A DNA stretch of 64,000 nucleotides from Roseobacter sp. MED193 (GCF_000152965.1 NZ_AANB01000013.1:1-64000), one strand, 5' to 3'. Positions 25,788 to 33,715 are shown, counted from the first letter of the stretch. The notes: generated by a model not told the origin, from the sequence alone. Numbers and translations are program-made.

Positions 25788-26729
25788 TCAAGCGGCCTTG
25801 GCGCTGCGCTCTGCCCTGCCCGCCTCTGATCTGGCGATCAGATAATTACATGCGCGCTGCGCATCGGCGGCGTGCTTGAAGATCGCGTTCTTGTCAGAGC
25901 GCAGAACGCGCAGCCAGTTGTAGAGATAGGCCGCGTTCATCTCGAGCGTATGCGCCGTAAAGCCGAGCGTCTGCCCAAGAAACACCGAGGTCAGTTCGGC
26001 GACGATCTCCTCGCGCGCGTATGAGGTGTTACCGAACTTTGAGAGACCGAAATCACGCTTCAGTCGATGGGGAGCTTTTGTGGCATGAGCCAGCTCATGC
26101 GCCCAGACCCCGTAGAAGTTCCGCGGGTTCTCGAACCGCGCGATCGACGGCATGAACACCTTGTCCACGGGCGGCAGGTAGTAGGCTTCCGTCCCCGTGA
26201 AGACGGTCGTGATATCGAGGGCATCGAAAAACGCCTGCATATGCGGGATGGGCTCGGACGGCGGATGCTCGGGCGCGGGCTCCGGGTCGGGGAAGAAGCT
26301 ATCGGGCAGGCCATCGATCTGGCAGGCATTGAACACGCGGTAGGATTTCTGAAAGCGAAAGATGCGGGCTTCCTCGGAGTGATCATCCCCGTCGCTGCGG
26401 TCATGCTCATCGCCGCCCGCGTCTTTCCGGCTTTGACCGTAATAGACGACGACAGAGGATTTCTCGCCCTTGCGGACCTTTGCGTCCAAGGCATTGGCCT
26501 GCGGCAACGTCATCCAGAAGGGAGAGCTGTGGCCCGCCATCACGGTCCGCATCGTCAGCAGGAAGTTGTTCACTCCCTGGTAGGGTTCTCCGCCCACGCG
26601 CAGGGGACGAGAGCTGCCACCTGCGGTCCATGGCTTGCGCCACGGCAGGACGCCGCGCTCGATGATGCGGATGATTTCGTTTGTGATGACCTCGGAGGCA
26701 TCGAATTTGGGCGTGCGGGATCGGGCCAT
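25788..26729 (-). CDS. ardC: ArdC-like antirestriction protein
   Basis: The 313-residue protein has the N-terminal ssDNA-binding ArdC domain (ITNEIIRIIERGVLPWRKPW, YQGVNNFLLTM, VRKGEKSSVVVYYG) and a C-terminal zincin-like domain with HELAH at 211-215 and YAREEIVAELTSVFLG. ArdC proteins protect incoming plasmid DNA from host restriction during conjugation. The linker at 100-165 is unusually acidic. The neighbouring gene at 26770 lies 40 bases upstream in the same direction, probably in one operon. Confidence 0.92.
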   Translation of the reverse strand: MARSRTPKFDASEVITNEIIRIIERGVLPWRKPWTAGGSSRPLRVGGEPYQGVNNFLLTMRTVMAGHSSPFWMTLPQANALDAKVRKGEKSSVVVYYGQSRKDAGGDEHDRSDGDDHSEEARIFRFQKSYRVFNACQIDGLPDSFFPDPEPAPEHPPSEPIPHMQAFFDALDITTVFTGTEAYYLPPVDKVFMPSIARFENPRNFYGVWAHELAHATKAPHRLKRDFGLSKFGNTSYAREEIVAELTSVFLGQTLGFTAHTLEMNAAYLYNWLRVLRSDKNAIFKHAADAQRACNYLIARSEAGRAERSAKAA

Positions 26730-26769
26730 GGCTGGCGTCCTTTCGAGTGTTGATGAGAGGGAGTGGTGA

Positions 26770-27240
26770 TCAGATTGACTGACGGGGCCTCGGATCGTTG
26801 ATGATCCTGGCGCCGAGCCCTTCGACCATGTCGATGTAGGTGGTCAGCGAGACGGACCTGCCAGGACCGCAAGGGTCAGGGTCGACCGATCCGTCCCGCG
26901 CCACGCACGGCAAGTTCGCGAAGGCGGTGACATCGGTGACGGATCGGATATCGATGAACGGCGTTCCTCGTGCGACCGCGAGGGCGGCCAAGGGAAAGCG
27001 CTCGATGGGCGCGAGAGTCGAAACGGTGGTCCAACCGAGATGGAGGAATGTCCCGCCATCCCCGCAGATCACATGCGCGTTTGGCAATGACGCCGCCTGC
27101 TTCAGATAGCCGAGATCACGCAGGACGGTCTGGCGTTCGAGACGCTGTGCCAGCGCCGTCTGGCCAGTTCGGCGCAGCTCTCTATGCCGCCACCAGGAGG
27201 CGGCGGTTGCGCGGAGCACGCGCAAGACACCTGTTTGCAT
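26770..27240 (-). CDS. Hypothetical plasmid protein upstream of ArdC
   Basis: The 156-residue protein starts MQTGVLRVLRATAASWWRHR, with AAGGG before this ATG; an ATG five codons earlier lacks a ribosome site. It shows LGYLKQAASLPNAHVICGDG and HLGWTTVSTLAPIERFPLAA, with an arginine-rich N-terminus. No family was recognised. A weak copy of the dispersed element (about 27330-27355) lies upstream. It is cotranscribed with ardC. Confidence 0.6.
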   Translation of the reverse strand: MQTGVLRVLRATAASWWRHRELRRTGQTALAQRLERQTVLRDLGYLKQAASLPNAHVICGDGGTFLHLGWTTVSTLAPIERFPLAALAVARGTPFIDIRSVTDVTAFANLPCVARDGSVDPDPCGPGRSVSLTTYIDMVEGLGARIINDPRPRQSI

Positions 27241-27329
27241 GGGAGCGCCCTTCATCCGGAACGGCAGACCGGAACCCGGCCCGGACCCATCTGAGGGACC
27301 CCAAAGGCCCTCATCCGTCAGTCACAAAA

Positions 27330-27355
27330 CCCGAAGAACACTTTCTCTTTTTCCG
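27330..27355 (-). repeat. Dispersed backbone element, weak copy e
   Basis: On the minus strand the sequence GGAAAAAGAGAAAGTG followed by TTCTTCGGGTTTTGTGA resembles copies a-d. The central palindrome is degraded. It lies about 90 bp before the 26.8-kb gene. Confidence 0.3.
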
Positions 27356-27533
27356 GCCCCTTTGGGCACACAACAAAACCGAAAAGCCCGGCCCTTCTGC
27401 CGAAGCCATTGATTTCATGCAGCAATTCCAGATCGGCAGGCAAGATCGGCAACGCATATCGGCAAAACCTTGCTTGAAAGTACGAAATGTGTTTATTTTT
27501 CAATTACTTTGCAAACATGGAAGATCGGCAAAA

Positions 27534-28736
27534 ATGCTGGAAACACCCGCCAGGATCGAACCCTGCTTCTTCGAGGAGCATATTCCTACAGAACTGGCAG
27601 ACCTTTCGGTCGACATCCAGAGGGAAGCCACTGGGCTGGGACAAGGGTTGCATCCTGACAGCGCAGCCGAACTTGCCGATCTCGTCCGTGTGATGAACTG
27701 CTACTACTCCAACCTGATCGAAGGACACAACACGCGCCCCCGCGACATCGAAAGGGCGCTGGCTGGTGCCGAGCTTGAGGAAGAAACCCGTCCCCTCGCC
27801 CTTGAGGCCCGGGCGCACGTCATCGTTCAACGGGCCATCGACGAGATGCATCGCAAGGGCACCCTGCCCCGCCCCACATCCGTCGAATTCCTGACTTGGG
27901 TCCATAAGAGCTTCTACGACGAGATGCCGGATGAGTTTCGGGTCATCGAACATCCCGACGGCACACAAGAGCCCATCGTTCCGGGACGCATGCGCCAGGA
28001 TGATGATCGGGAAGTTGCGGTCGGGCGCCACCTACCTCCTTCATCGTCGCGCGTCGCCGCATTCATGGACCATTTCGACAAACGATTTCAGATTGCGGCG
28101 CGGTCTTCGAGCGGACGGATCATCGCGATCGCCTCTGCGCATCACCGGCTCAACTACATCCACCCTTTCCCGGATGGTAACGGCCGTGTCAGCAGACTGA
28201 TGTCTCATGCCATGGGCCTCACAGCGGGGATTGGTGGCCAAGGGCTCTGGTCCGTATCACGTGGGCTGGCCCGCGGGTTAACCGATCGGGGCGAGTACAA
28301 ACGGATGATGGATCTGGCCGACAGTCCACGCCGCGGAGACCGCGACGGACGGGGGAACCTGTCAGAAGCGGCACTGAAGACGTTTAGTGAATGGTTCCTA
28401 AAGGTGACGCTCGACCAGATCAGCTTCTCAGCAAGATTGTTCGATCTCGGCGGATTGGACCAACGGTATCGTCGTCTTGTTGCAGATACCATCGATGACA
28501 AGCGAGCGCCGGAACTAATCTCGGCGGTTCTTCGTCATGGGGCACTGGAACGAGGCGATGCGCAGATTGTGCTCAAGACGTCCGAGCGTACTGCTCGCAA
28601 CACGCTGAGTAAACTGACCGCCGCCGGATACATGACGTCCGCCTCGCCGAAGACGCCGGTTCGGTTGGCGTTTCCGTTGGATTATCGAGAGCGGCTCTTT
28701 CCAAACCTCTTTGGAGACGGTGACCTTCCACAATAA
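27534..28736 (+). CDS. Fic-family protein with C-terminal winged helix
   Basis: The 400-residue protein has the Fic motif HPFPDGNGR at 210-218, so transfer of AMP or a similar group is expected. It also carries an inhibitory-helix motif SNLIEG at 59-64, matching the [ST]xxxE[GN] rule; placed before the Fic core, it marks an autoinhibited class II Fic. The C-terminal part (TSERTARNTLSKLTAAGYM) is a winged helix. ATG 27534 was chosen because upstream codons in the same open frame overlap the opposite-strand 26.8-kb gene and show no family similarity. The target is unknown. Confidence 0.88.
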   Translation: MLETPARIEPCFFEEHIPTELADLSVDIQREATGLGQGLHPDSAAELADLVRVMNCYYSNLIEGHNTRPRDIERALAGAELEEETRPLALEARAHVIVQRAIDEMHRKGTLPRPTSVEFLTWVHKSFYDEMPDEFRVIEHPDGTQEPIVPGRMRQDDDREVAVGRHLPPSSSRVAAFMDHFDKRFQIAARSSSGRIIAIASAHHRLNYIHPFPDGNGRVSRLMSHAMGLTAGIGGQGLWSVSRGLARGLTDRGEYKRMMDLADSPRRGDRDGRGNLSEAALKTFSEWFLKVTLDQISFSARLFDLGGLDQRYRRLVADTIDDKRAPELISAVLRHGALERGDAQIVLKTSERTARNTLSKLTAAGYMTSASPKTPVRLAFPLDYRERLFPNLFGDGDLPQ

Positions 28737-28949
28737 CTTTAGGCATTTAGGGTGTAATGCCTGGCCGCCGATTTCTTCCATGAGCGGCCAGATTTTCATC
28801 AAGGCTTGCTCGTGTGTCACTTGTCCACCGCGGTGGACATCTGCTGGTCTGAGATAAACTGAAGAACCACCACGCGCCGCTATGTGCGTTTGGACAGTTT
28901 TGGTTGCCACAAGCGCCGCTTCTCGCTCGAAGTCCACCGCGGTGGACAT
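28515..28949 (-). CDS. Possible small gene coupled to repC
   Basis: The repC stop overlaps an ATG (TAATG), and a frame of 144 codons follows: MSTAVDFEREAALVATKTVQ, then SSVYLRPADVHRGGQVTHEQ and ALMKIWPLMEEIGGQA. The first 70 residues look protein-like. The rest runs antisense into the 3' end of fic and looks like chance reading. Both palindromes of the putative centromere lie inside it. It may be a short coupled peptide, a truncated gene or chance. Confidence 0.3.
   Translation of the reverse strand: MSTAVDFEREAALVATKTVQTHIAARGGSSVYLRPADVHRGGQVTHEQALMKIWPLMEEIGGQALHPKCLKLLWKVTVSKEVWKEPLSIIQRKRQPNRRLRRGGRHVSGGGQFTQRVASSTLGRLEHNLRIASFQCPMTKNRRD
28823..28838. promoter_or_regulatory. Candidate parS site 1
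   Basis: Perfect 16-bp palindrome GTCCACCGCGGTGGAC, 111 bp beyond the repC stop. It resembles in length and layout the parS palindromes bound by RepB in repABC plasmids (GT...GC...AC). An identical second copy lies 93 bp away. Confidence 0.7.
28932..28947. promoter_or_regulatory. Candidate parS site 2
   Basis: Second perfect copy of GTCCACCGCGGTGGAC, starting 2 bp beyond the repC stop codon. Two identical 16-bp palindromes beside a repABC operon are best explained as the RepB-binding centromere. Confidence 0.7.
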
Positions 28950-30004
28950 TAGACAGTTCGCTCATTGTTTTCGGACAGTCGCTTGATCAAAGCTAATGGA
29001 TCAAATTGGTTTTGCCTTTGACCCAGGGTGATACTGTGAAAATACGCTCCAAAATCCCTGATGCGTTTTCCAAGCTGTAGCATGATGAAGATCGCGCATG
29101 ACGCTTTCTGAGCTCCTACAGCATTCTTGGCTTTCTCGAAAGTCTCTGGGTGAATGCCCATCATGGGTGCAAGTGTTCGAGCATGGTTTTCAATGTCCAA
29201 CCAGTTTCTAAGTCTCTCTGTGGAGAACGATGTCGCCTGATCGCAGACTGAGGTCAGCAAGTCTGGTTTCAGGGCCTCAAGGCCTATGTTGCTATCTAAA
29301 TCTTTTTTTTCTTCTTCAGACTTAGATTGATGCCGGACAGTTTGTCCGTCATTGGCGGGCAATTCCATAGTTTCAGGCGGGTCATCCGGGGTAGACAAAC
29401 TCTGGCATTCTGCATCTGTATTGGCGAGCAGAGCGTGGTATTCGGGGAGGCTCAGCTTCCTGCGTAGAGCTTTCCGTGCGTGGTTGATGAATGCGTTGCT
29501 AGGATCGTGCTCTTCCAAATGGGCGAGCTTTGTAAGGATCTGTTTGCGGACAAATATCCGATCTCGCCGGTTATTCTCCATCTCTTGCGCGATGGCTATA
29601 AGCTCGCTCGCACGTTGGAGCAGGGGGGTGAGAGACAATCCATAACTGATGCACTCCCCGCCGGATGAGCGAACGCGGTAGCGCTTTCGGTTCGAGCTGT
29701 CATTGCGCTTGATGAATCCGAGTTCAACGAAGCGGTTGATGTGCCTCCGGAGTGTCCGTTCGTCGATTCCGCCAACGCGCTGGCAAAGTGAATTGTTAGA
29801 CGCAAAAACCGTTTCGCCATGGCCAGGTTTCAGAAAACTGAGCATTGCTTGAAGTGTCTGTATGTGGCCAGGACGTAGACCAAACACGCTGCGTGCATCT
29901 CTCAGGGCTCTGAAGATGGTCCAGACGTCGGTTTCAGATGGGGGAAATGAGCCGCGGGTTGCATCAGCACCTGCGGCTTCGATCGAGAGTTTTGTAAATG
30001 CCAT
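28949..30004 (-). CDS. repC: Replication initiator RepC
   Basis: The 351-residue protein starts MAFTKLSIEAAGADATRGSF and has the RepC pattern: FGLRPGHIQTLQAMLSFLKP, VFASNNSLCQRVGGIDERTL, RRHINRFVELGFIKRNDSSN (winged helix), and the late KASCAIFIMLQLGKRIRDFG. RepC is the initiator of repABC plasmids, and its gene usually contains the origin of replication. It is last in the repA-repB-repC order. The 238-bp gap before it carries the expected antisense RNA signals. Confidence 0.95.
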   Translation of the reverse strand: MAFTKLSIEAAGADATRGSFPPSETDVWTIFRALRDARSVFGLRPGHIQTLQAMLSFLKPGHGETVFASNNSLCQRVGGIDERTLRRHINRFVELGFIKRNDSSNRKRYRVRSSGGECISYGLSLTPLLQRASELIAIAQEMENNRRDRIFVRKQILTKLAHLEEHDPSNAFINHARKALRRKLSLPEYHALLANTDAECQSLSTPDDPPETMELPANDGQTVRHQSKSEEEKKDLDSNIGLEALKPDLLTSVCDQATSFSTERLRNWLDIENHARTLAPMMGIHPETFEKAKNAVGAQKASCAIFIMLQLGKRIRDFGAYFHSITLGQRQNQFDPLALIKRLSENNERTV

Positions 30005-30074
30005 GGCTTGTTCACGACGACCGTTCGGCCCACAACTTCCCCGTCTCTTTCCTCGAATTTTCGCGGAAAAAGGC

Positions 30075-30101
30075 AAAAAATATCAGTCCACCGAATCGGT
30101 G
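30075..30101 (-). terminator. Candidate attenuator in the repC leader
   Basis: On the minus strand the hairpin CACCG-ATT-CGGTG is followed 8 bases later by six T. It sits in the repC leader, downstream of the antisense promoter, as expected for the premature terminator that repABC antisense RNA favours. Confidence 0.45.
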
Positions 30102-30105
30102 ACTC

Positions 30106-30134
30106 TTGACCGGTATGCTGGAGGTTGCTACATC
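30106..30134 (+). promoter_or_regulatory. Candidate promoter of the repABC antisense RNA
   Basis: TTGACC, 17-bp spacer, TACATC, on the strand opposite to repC, in the repB-repC gap. repABC plasmids encode a small counter-transcribed RNA here that represses repC and sets incompatibility. The 3' end of the RNA could not be placed; no strong terminator was found on the + strand. Confidence 0.5.
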
Positions 30135-30242
30135 AAAGATGCTAATCAGATGATGAGGGCTCTCCAGGGGAAACTTTGGGGGGCTCTTTTCTTTCGGGTC
30201 TTCGCTTTTCTCCTCTGCTCGTGTTGCTCTGTGTGGCCTGGG

Positions 30243-31211
30243 TTAGGACCCAGAGCCTCTCTCATTCCGCCACTGTACGAAGAGTTGCAAAAGCGTAGCT
30301 TCCGCGTGCTCTTCGAGCCATTGGCCGAATTCTGGATTGTCCTTCTTGGTGACCTTGAGCGCGATCGCCTTCTCATCGATTGTCAGCGTGCCCAATGAAC
30401 TGCCGTTCTCATCATTGATGACCGAAGTCAGCCCACGATTGGGCGGCTTCTTGTCGCTACGTGCTTTGCTCGAGCAAGCCGAATAGACCGCTTGGAACTT
30501 TTCGGAACTAGGAGTGTCGTCGGGCAGGGCGGCGAGCGCCTCTTTGGCGATGTCCACCAAATCTACCTTCACCGACAAGGCAGCTAGATCACCCCACTGC
30601 CGTCGTCCGATCCCATGTGCTGGCCCGATGAGTTGAACAAGACCGTCTGGCAGTTGTTCTATGACGACCCTGTGGTTGGATACGCCTTGCCGGGTCAGAC
30701 CTAGAGCATCTTGAATGACACCGGGTTTGTACCCGGATTCTTGCATCTCTTTGATAAAAAGAGACTTTTCTATAAAAGACGGATCAAGCCTGAGGTTGTT
30801 CTCCTGGCCTTGAGCGATCAGAGATGCGTCATCGTCCAAGGTTCGAACAATTGCCTTGACCGTTCCACCGACCTTACGGATCGCCGCAAGCCTGCGGCGG
30901 CCGTAGATGATGCGGTATCTGTCCGGTTGGGCTGATGGACGGACCATGATGGGCACTTGTTGGCCATGCTTGCGAATGCTCTCGGCCAACTCATCGATAC
31001 TGGAATCTTCCAGCACCAACCGATCGCGCAGCCCATCCATGTCAATCTGATCGGGTTCGATATCGCGAATCGAGTTTGCTGTGATCTCGCGCAAAGAGTC
31101 GCGCAATCCTCCAACAGATCCCGGCAGCTTTGCCGCTTTTGGCGGGGTAGGGGAGGGGGCTCCGCTCTCCGTCTCATTCCTTGGAGGCTGGTTGAAGATG
31201 TTTCGGGCCAT
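30243..31211 (-). CDS. repB: Partition protein RepB (ParB family)
   Basis: The 322-residue protein starts MARNIFNQPPRNETE. It has the RepB core: SIDELAESIRKHGQQVPIMV, YGRRRLAAIRKVGG, GQENNLRLDPSFIEKSLFI and the HTH YKPGVIQDALGLTRQGVSNH. Its ATG overlaps the repA stop (TGATG), fixing the start. RepB binds parS and works with RepA in segregation; the palindromes after repC are its likely sites. Confidence 0.95.
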   Translation of the reverse strand: MARNIFNQPPRNETESGAPSPTPPKAAKLPGSVGGLRDSLREITANSIRDIEPDQIDMDGLRDRLVLEDSSIDELAESIRKHGQQVPIMVRPSAQPDRYRIIYGRRRLAAIRKVGGTVKAIVRTLDDDASLIAQGQENNLRLDPSFIEKSLFIKEMQESGYKPGVIQDALGLTRQGVSNHRVVIEQLPDGLVQLIGPAHGIGRRQWGDLAALSVKVDLVDIAKEALAALPDDTPSSEKFQAVYSACSSKARSDKKPPNRGLTSVINDENGSSLGTLTIDEKAIALKVTKKDNPEFGQWLEEHAEATLLQLFVQWRNERGSGS

Positions 31212-32410
31212 CAGCGACGCCCCCATGCCATTTGGATCGTCTGCTCTAGCTCATCGCCAACGCCATTCACGCTGGTCAGGGCGCGATCAATTGTCTTTCT
31301 GATGAATTGGCTTGGATCGACTTCGTAGACGGTCTGCTGGGTCATCCCCGCGTCGGAGATCGCCGTAGACTTCAGCATTGGCTCTGTCATGACCTGACCT
31401 GCCAGAATTGATCTCAGGTAGCCTGCCATTTGGGTCTGCGGACCGTCCGACGGTTCATATCTGGTAATCAGGAACTTGACAAAATCCCATGTGACACGCC
31501 GACCGATGGCTTCCTCCACGGCCTTGACCGTTTCTGAAGCAAGCTTCAGGAATTGGCTCATGGATGCGATGTCAAGCATGCCAGGTACCACGGTAACCAA
31601 AAGCCCCGTCGAGGCTGCCAGCGCAGTCAGGGTTAGAAACCCAAGCTGAGGCGGGCAGTCGATCAGGACGATGTCGTAGTTTGCCTCAACCTCTTCAAGC
31701 GCCAAGGCGAGGCGCTCTGCAAAGATGGGCTGTACGCGACGGGCGAGAGCGTTTGCGGTCTCGGTTTCGTACTCCGAGAGCATCAAACCGGCGGGCACCA
31801 TGTCGAGCTTATGGAAGTAGGTCTTTTGGATGACGTTCGAGAGAGGAACTTGGTCCTCATATCTCAAAGCATCATAGATTGTGCCGCCATCGGCGAACTC
31901 AAGCTCGGGCCGAAAGCCGAAAAACGTGGTCAAACTTGCTTGCGGATCGAGGTCTAGGACCAGCACGCGGTAACCGCGCAAGGCATACCTTTGCGCAAGA
32001 TGAATCGTTGCAGTAGTCTTTGATGAGCCGCCTTTGAAGTTGACGACGGATATCACCTGGAGACGATCGCCATCACGTCGACCTGGGCGGTAGCTTTCTG
32101 CGTTCTTTCCAGTGCGTCCAAGAACATCGCGCAACTCATCAATCTCTTGGGCTGTGTAGAACCGGTGTCCGCGGTTGTCTGTATGCACTTCCGGGAAGCT
32201 GCCGTCCTTGTGCCGGTTGCGCAGGTTAGATGTGCTTACGCGCAGGAGGCCGGCGACTTCGGTGGAACTGAAGCGACGTAGGGACTTTCGTTCTTCGGGT
32301 TCGAAAGCGATCTTCATCTGGCGATCCAAAGACTCAGCCAGATTGTCGGCAAATGCTCCGATATCGGAAGAGCCTATGCCTTGCGTGTATCCAATGTTAC
32401 GATCATCCAT
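31211..32410 (-). CDS. repA: Partition ATPase RepA (ParA family)
   Basis: The 399-residue protein has an N-terminal HTH region (RRFSSTEVAGLLRVSTSNLRNR), typical of RepA proteins that repress their own operon. The deviant Walker A FKGGSSKTT is at 125-133, followed by VLVLDLDPQASLT and IVLIDCPPQLGFLT. It is the first gene of repABC. Candidate operators and a DnaA box lie in the 340 bp upstream. Confidence 0.95.
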   Translation of the reverse strand: MDDRNIGYTQGIGSSDIGAFADNLAESLDRQMKIAFEPEERKSLRRFSSTEVAGLLRVSTSNLRNRHKDGSFPEVHTDNRGHRFYTAQEIDELRDVLGRTGKNAESYRPGRRDGDRLQVISVVNFKGGSSKTTATIHLAQRYALRGYRVLVLDLDPQASLTTFFGFRPELEFADGGTIYDALRYEDQVPLSNVIQKTYFHKLDMVPAGLMLSEYETETANALARRVQPIFAERLALALEEVEANYDIVLIDCPPQLGFLTLTALAASTGLLVTVVPGMLDIASMSQFLKLASETVKAVEEAIGRRVTWDFVKFLITRYEPSDGPQTQMAGYLRSILAGQVMTEPMLKSTAISDAGMTQQTVYEVDPSQFIRKTIDRALTSVNGVGDELEQTIQMAWGRR

Positions 32411-32450
32411 GTCCTGCCGCCCACTCTCGGCCTCTGTTGAGGCTCTTAGT

Positions 32451-32497
32451 CATTCTGACGGTGTACAGCGTGTCTGACGCGTTTTGCCGTCAGAATG
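32451..32497. promoter_or_regulatory. Inverted repeat before repA, candidate RepA operator
   Basis: CATTCTGACGG and CCGTCAGAATG form perfect 11-bp arms with a 25-bp spacer, 40-87 bp upstream of the repA start. RepA-type proteins repress their own operon at such sites. They could alternatively be parS-like. Confidence 0.6.
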
Positions 32498-32551
32498 GGA
32501 ATGCCACGATCCAGTGAGTCCGGCAAGAAGAATCTAAATGTAGTGTGAAAG

Positions 32552-32577
32552 TTATCCACAACACCTATAGGTGTTGT
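32552..32577. promoter_or_regulatory. DnaA box overlapping a perfect palindrome
   Basis: TTATCCACA (32552-32560) is a perfect DnaA box. Its last three bases begin a perfect 20-bp palindrome with half-site ACAACACCTA (32558-32577). The overlap suggests competition between DnaA and a second protein, such as RepA or RNA polymerase at the rep promoter. Confidence 0.65.
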
Positions 32578-32751
32578 CGTGTAAAAAACTCAGCAAGTCA
32601 TTGATATAGATATATTAAATGCAGATCTAACCAAATCGAGCCGCTACTCTGTTGAGTTGGCACATTAGCAGCTAACCCCAAGCAACTAATGGCACTTTCT
32701 GCCTCCTGCGGAGTTTTCTCCCGGTGAAATTTTTTGGATTCGGGTCAGAAG

Positions 32752-33660
32752 CTACATCTGATTTTGGCTCGATTCGTACGGCATGAGGCCAAGTCGTTCC
32801 GCCCGCTCCAACAGCATTTTCACCGAAGACGGCTGCCATCTTGTTCGGCCACGAGGCGTGCGTTCGCGCATCGCTTCCAGCCGGGTGCAGATCGCCTGAA
32901 GCGTGATGTCGGGGTCCGCGCCCTTGATGCCGGCGACGATGGCGGGCAGACGGTCGTCGGTTTCGCGGCGCCCGGCGCGGGCCAGCACCTCGGCCGGCAG
33001 GAAGCCGTCGCCGACATAGGCCTTCACAGCGCGCAAGAGACGGCTTTGGGTCCAGCGACGCGCCTCGGGCAAGGGGCCGTTGATGATGCGCACCACGTCT
33101 TCCCAGGCCAAGTCGGGTCGCAACCGGCGCACATGGGGCACCCAATCTTGTGCCGTCTCGTTCAGACGCTCCATGTAGCCGTCTTGTCGCGCCAGCCGTA
33201 CTTTGCGAAGAGCAGCAGGGTCTTTGGCCCGCAGTCCAGGGTTCCCGCCGACCCGGCCCTTGGTACGGGCGCTCGCCAGCCCTGCTTTGGTACGTTCCCG
33301 GATCAGCGCCCGCTCGAACTCGGCCGCGGCGCCCAGAACCTGCAGCGTGAACTTGCCTTGCGGGGATCCGGTGTCGATCGGGTCCTGAATGGAACGAAAG
33401 AACGCCCCCCTGGCCTCCAACCGTTCGATCACCTCGAGAAGGTGCGACAGAGACCGTGCGAGCCGGTCGATCCGTACGACAACCAGCGTGTCGCCCTTGC
33501 TAATGCGCTCCAGCAAGCGGGCAAGCACCGGCCGGGCACGATTGCCGCCTGAGGCGTGCTCTTCGAAGATCTCGACGCATCCCGCAGTTTGCAGGGCCTC
33601 AGACTGGGGCAGGGGGGTCTGATCCTCTGTGGATACGCGCGCATAGCCTATCAGGGGCAT
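32752..33660 (-). CDS. Serine recombinase (resolvase/invertase)
   Basis: The 302-residue protein starts MPLIGYARVSTEDQ with catalytic Ser10. It has the resolvase core VVRIDRLARSLSHLLEVIERL and EFERALIRERTKAGLASARTKGR. Its C-terminal part is about 110 residues longer than in Tn3-type resolvases and includes DWVPHVRRLRPDLAWEDVVRIING, found in a plasmid-borne subgroup. Beside repABC, its likely job is resolving plasmid multimers. A symmetric site just upstream of its start is a possible res. Confidence 0.88.
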   Translation of the reverse strand: MPLIGYARVSTEDQTPLPQSEALQTAGCVEIFEEHASGGNRARPVLARLLERISKGDTLVVVRIDRLARSLSHLLEVIERLEARGAFFRSIQDPIDTGSPQGKFTLQVLGAAAEFERALIRERTKAGLASARTKGRVGGNPGLRAKDPAALRKVRLARQDGYMERLNETAQDWVPHVRRLRPDLAWEDVVRIINGPLPEARRWTQSRLLRAVKAYVGDGFLPAEVLARAGRRETDDRLPAIVAGIKGADPDITLQAICTRLEAMRERTPRGRTRWQPSSVKMLLERAERLGLMPYESSQNQM

Positions 33661-33696
33661 GAAAATCGGCCGTTTGCAATTTCATATACCGTTACT

Positions 33697-33715
33697 AAAC
33701 GACCGTTTGTAAACG
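33697..33715. promoter_or_regulatory. Candidate resolvase res/crossover site
   Basis: Interlocked inverted repeats AAACG-AC-CGTTT and CGTTT-GT-AAACG, with a further CCGTTTGCAA at about 33670, lie 37-55 bp upstream of the resolvase start. Resolvase subsites usually lie just upstream of the gene. Confidence 0.4.

Larger units (their letters stand above)
32411..32751. other. repABC upstream control region
   Basis: 340 bases without a gene between repA and the resolvase, rich in symmetry: an 11-bp inverted repeat (32451-32497), and a DnaA box fused to a 20-bp palindrome (32552-32577). On the minus strand TTGTGG-17 bp-TTTAGA, starting in the palindrome, is a possible repABC promoter. Confidence 0.65.

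Noticed and set aside
26970-27533. N-terminal extension of the Fic protein by 188 residues
   Set aside because: It is antisense to the 26.8-kb gene, arginine/proline-rich, and unlike Fic N-termini. The ATG at 27534 begins family-like sequence.
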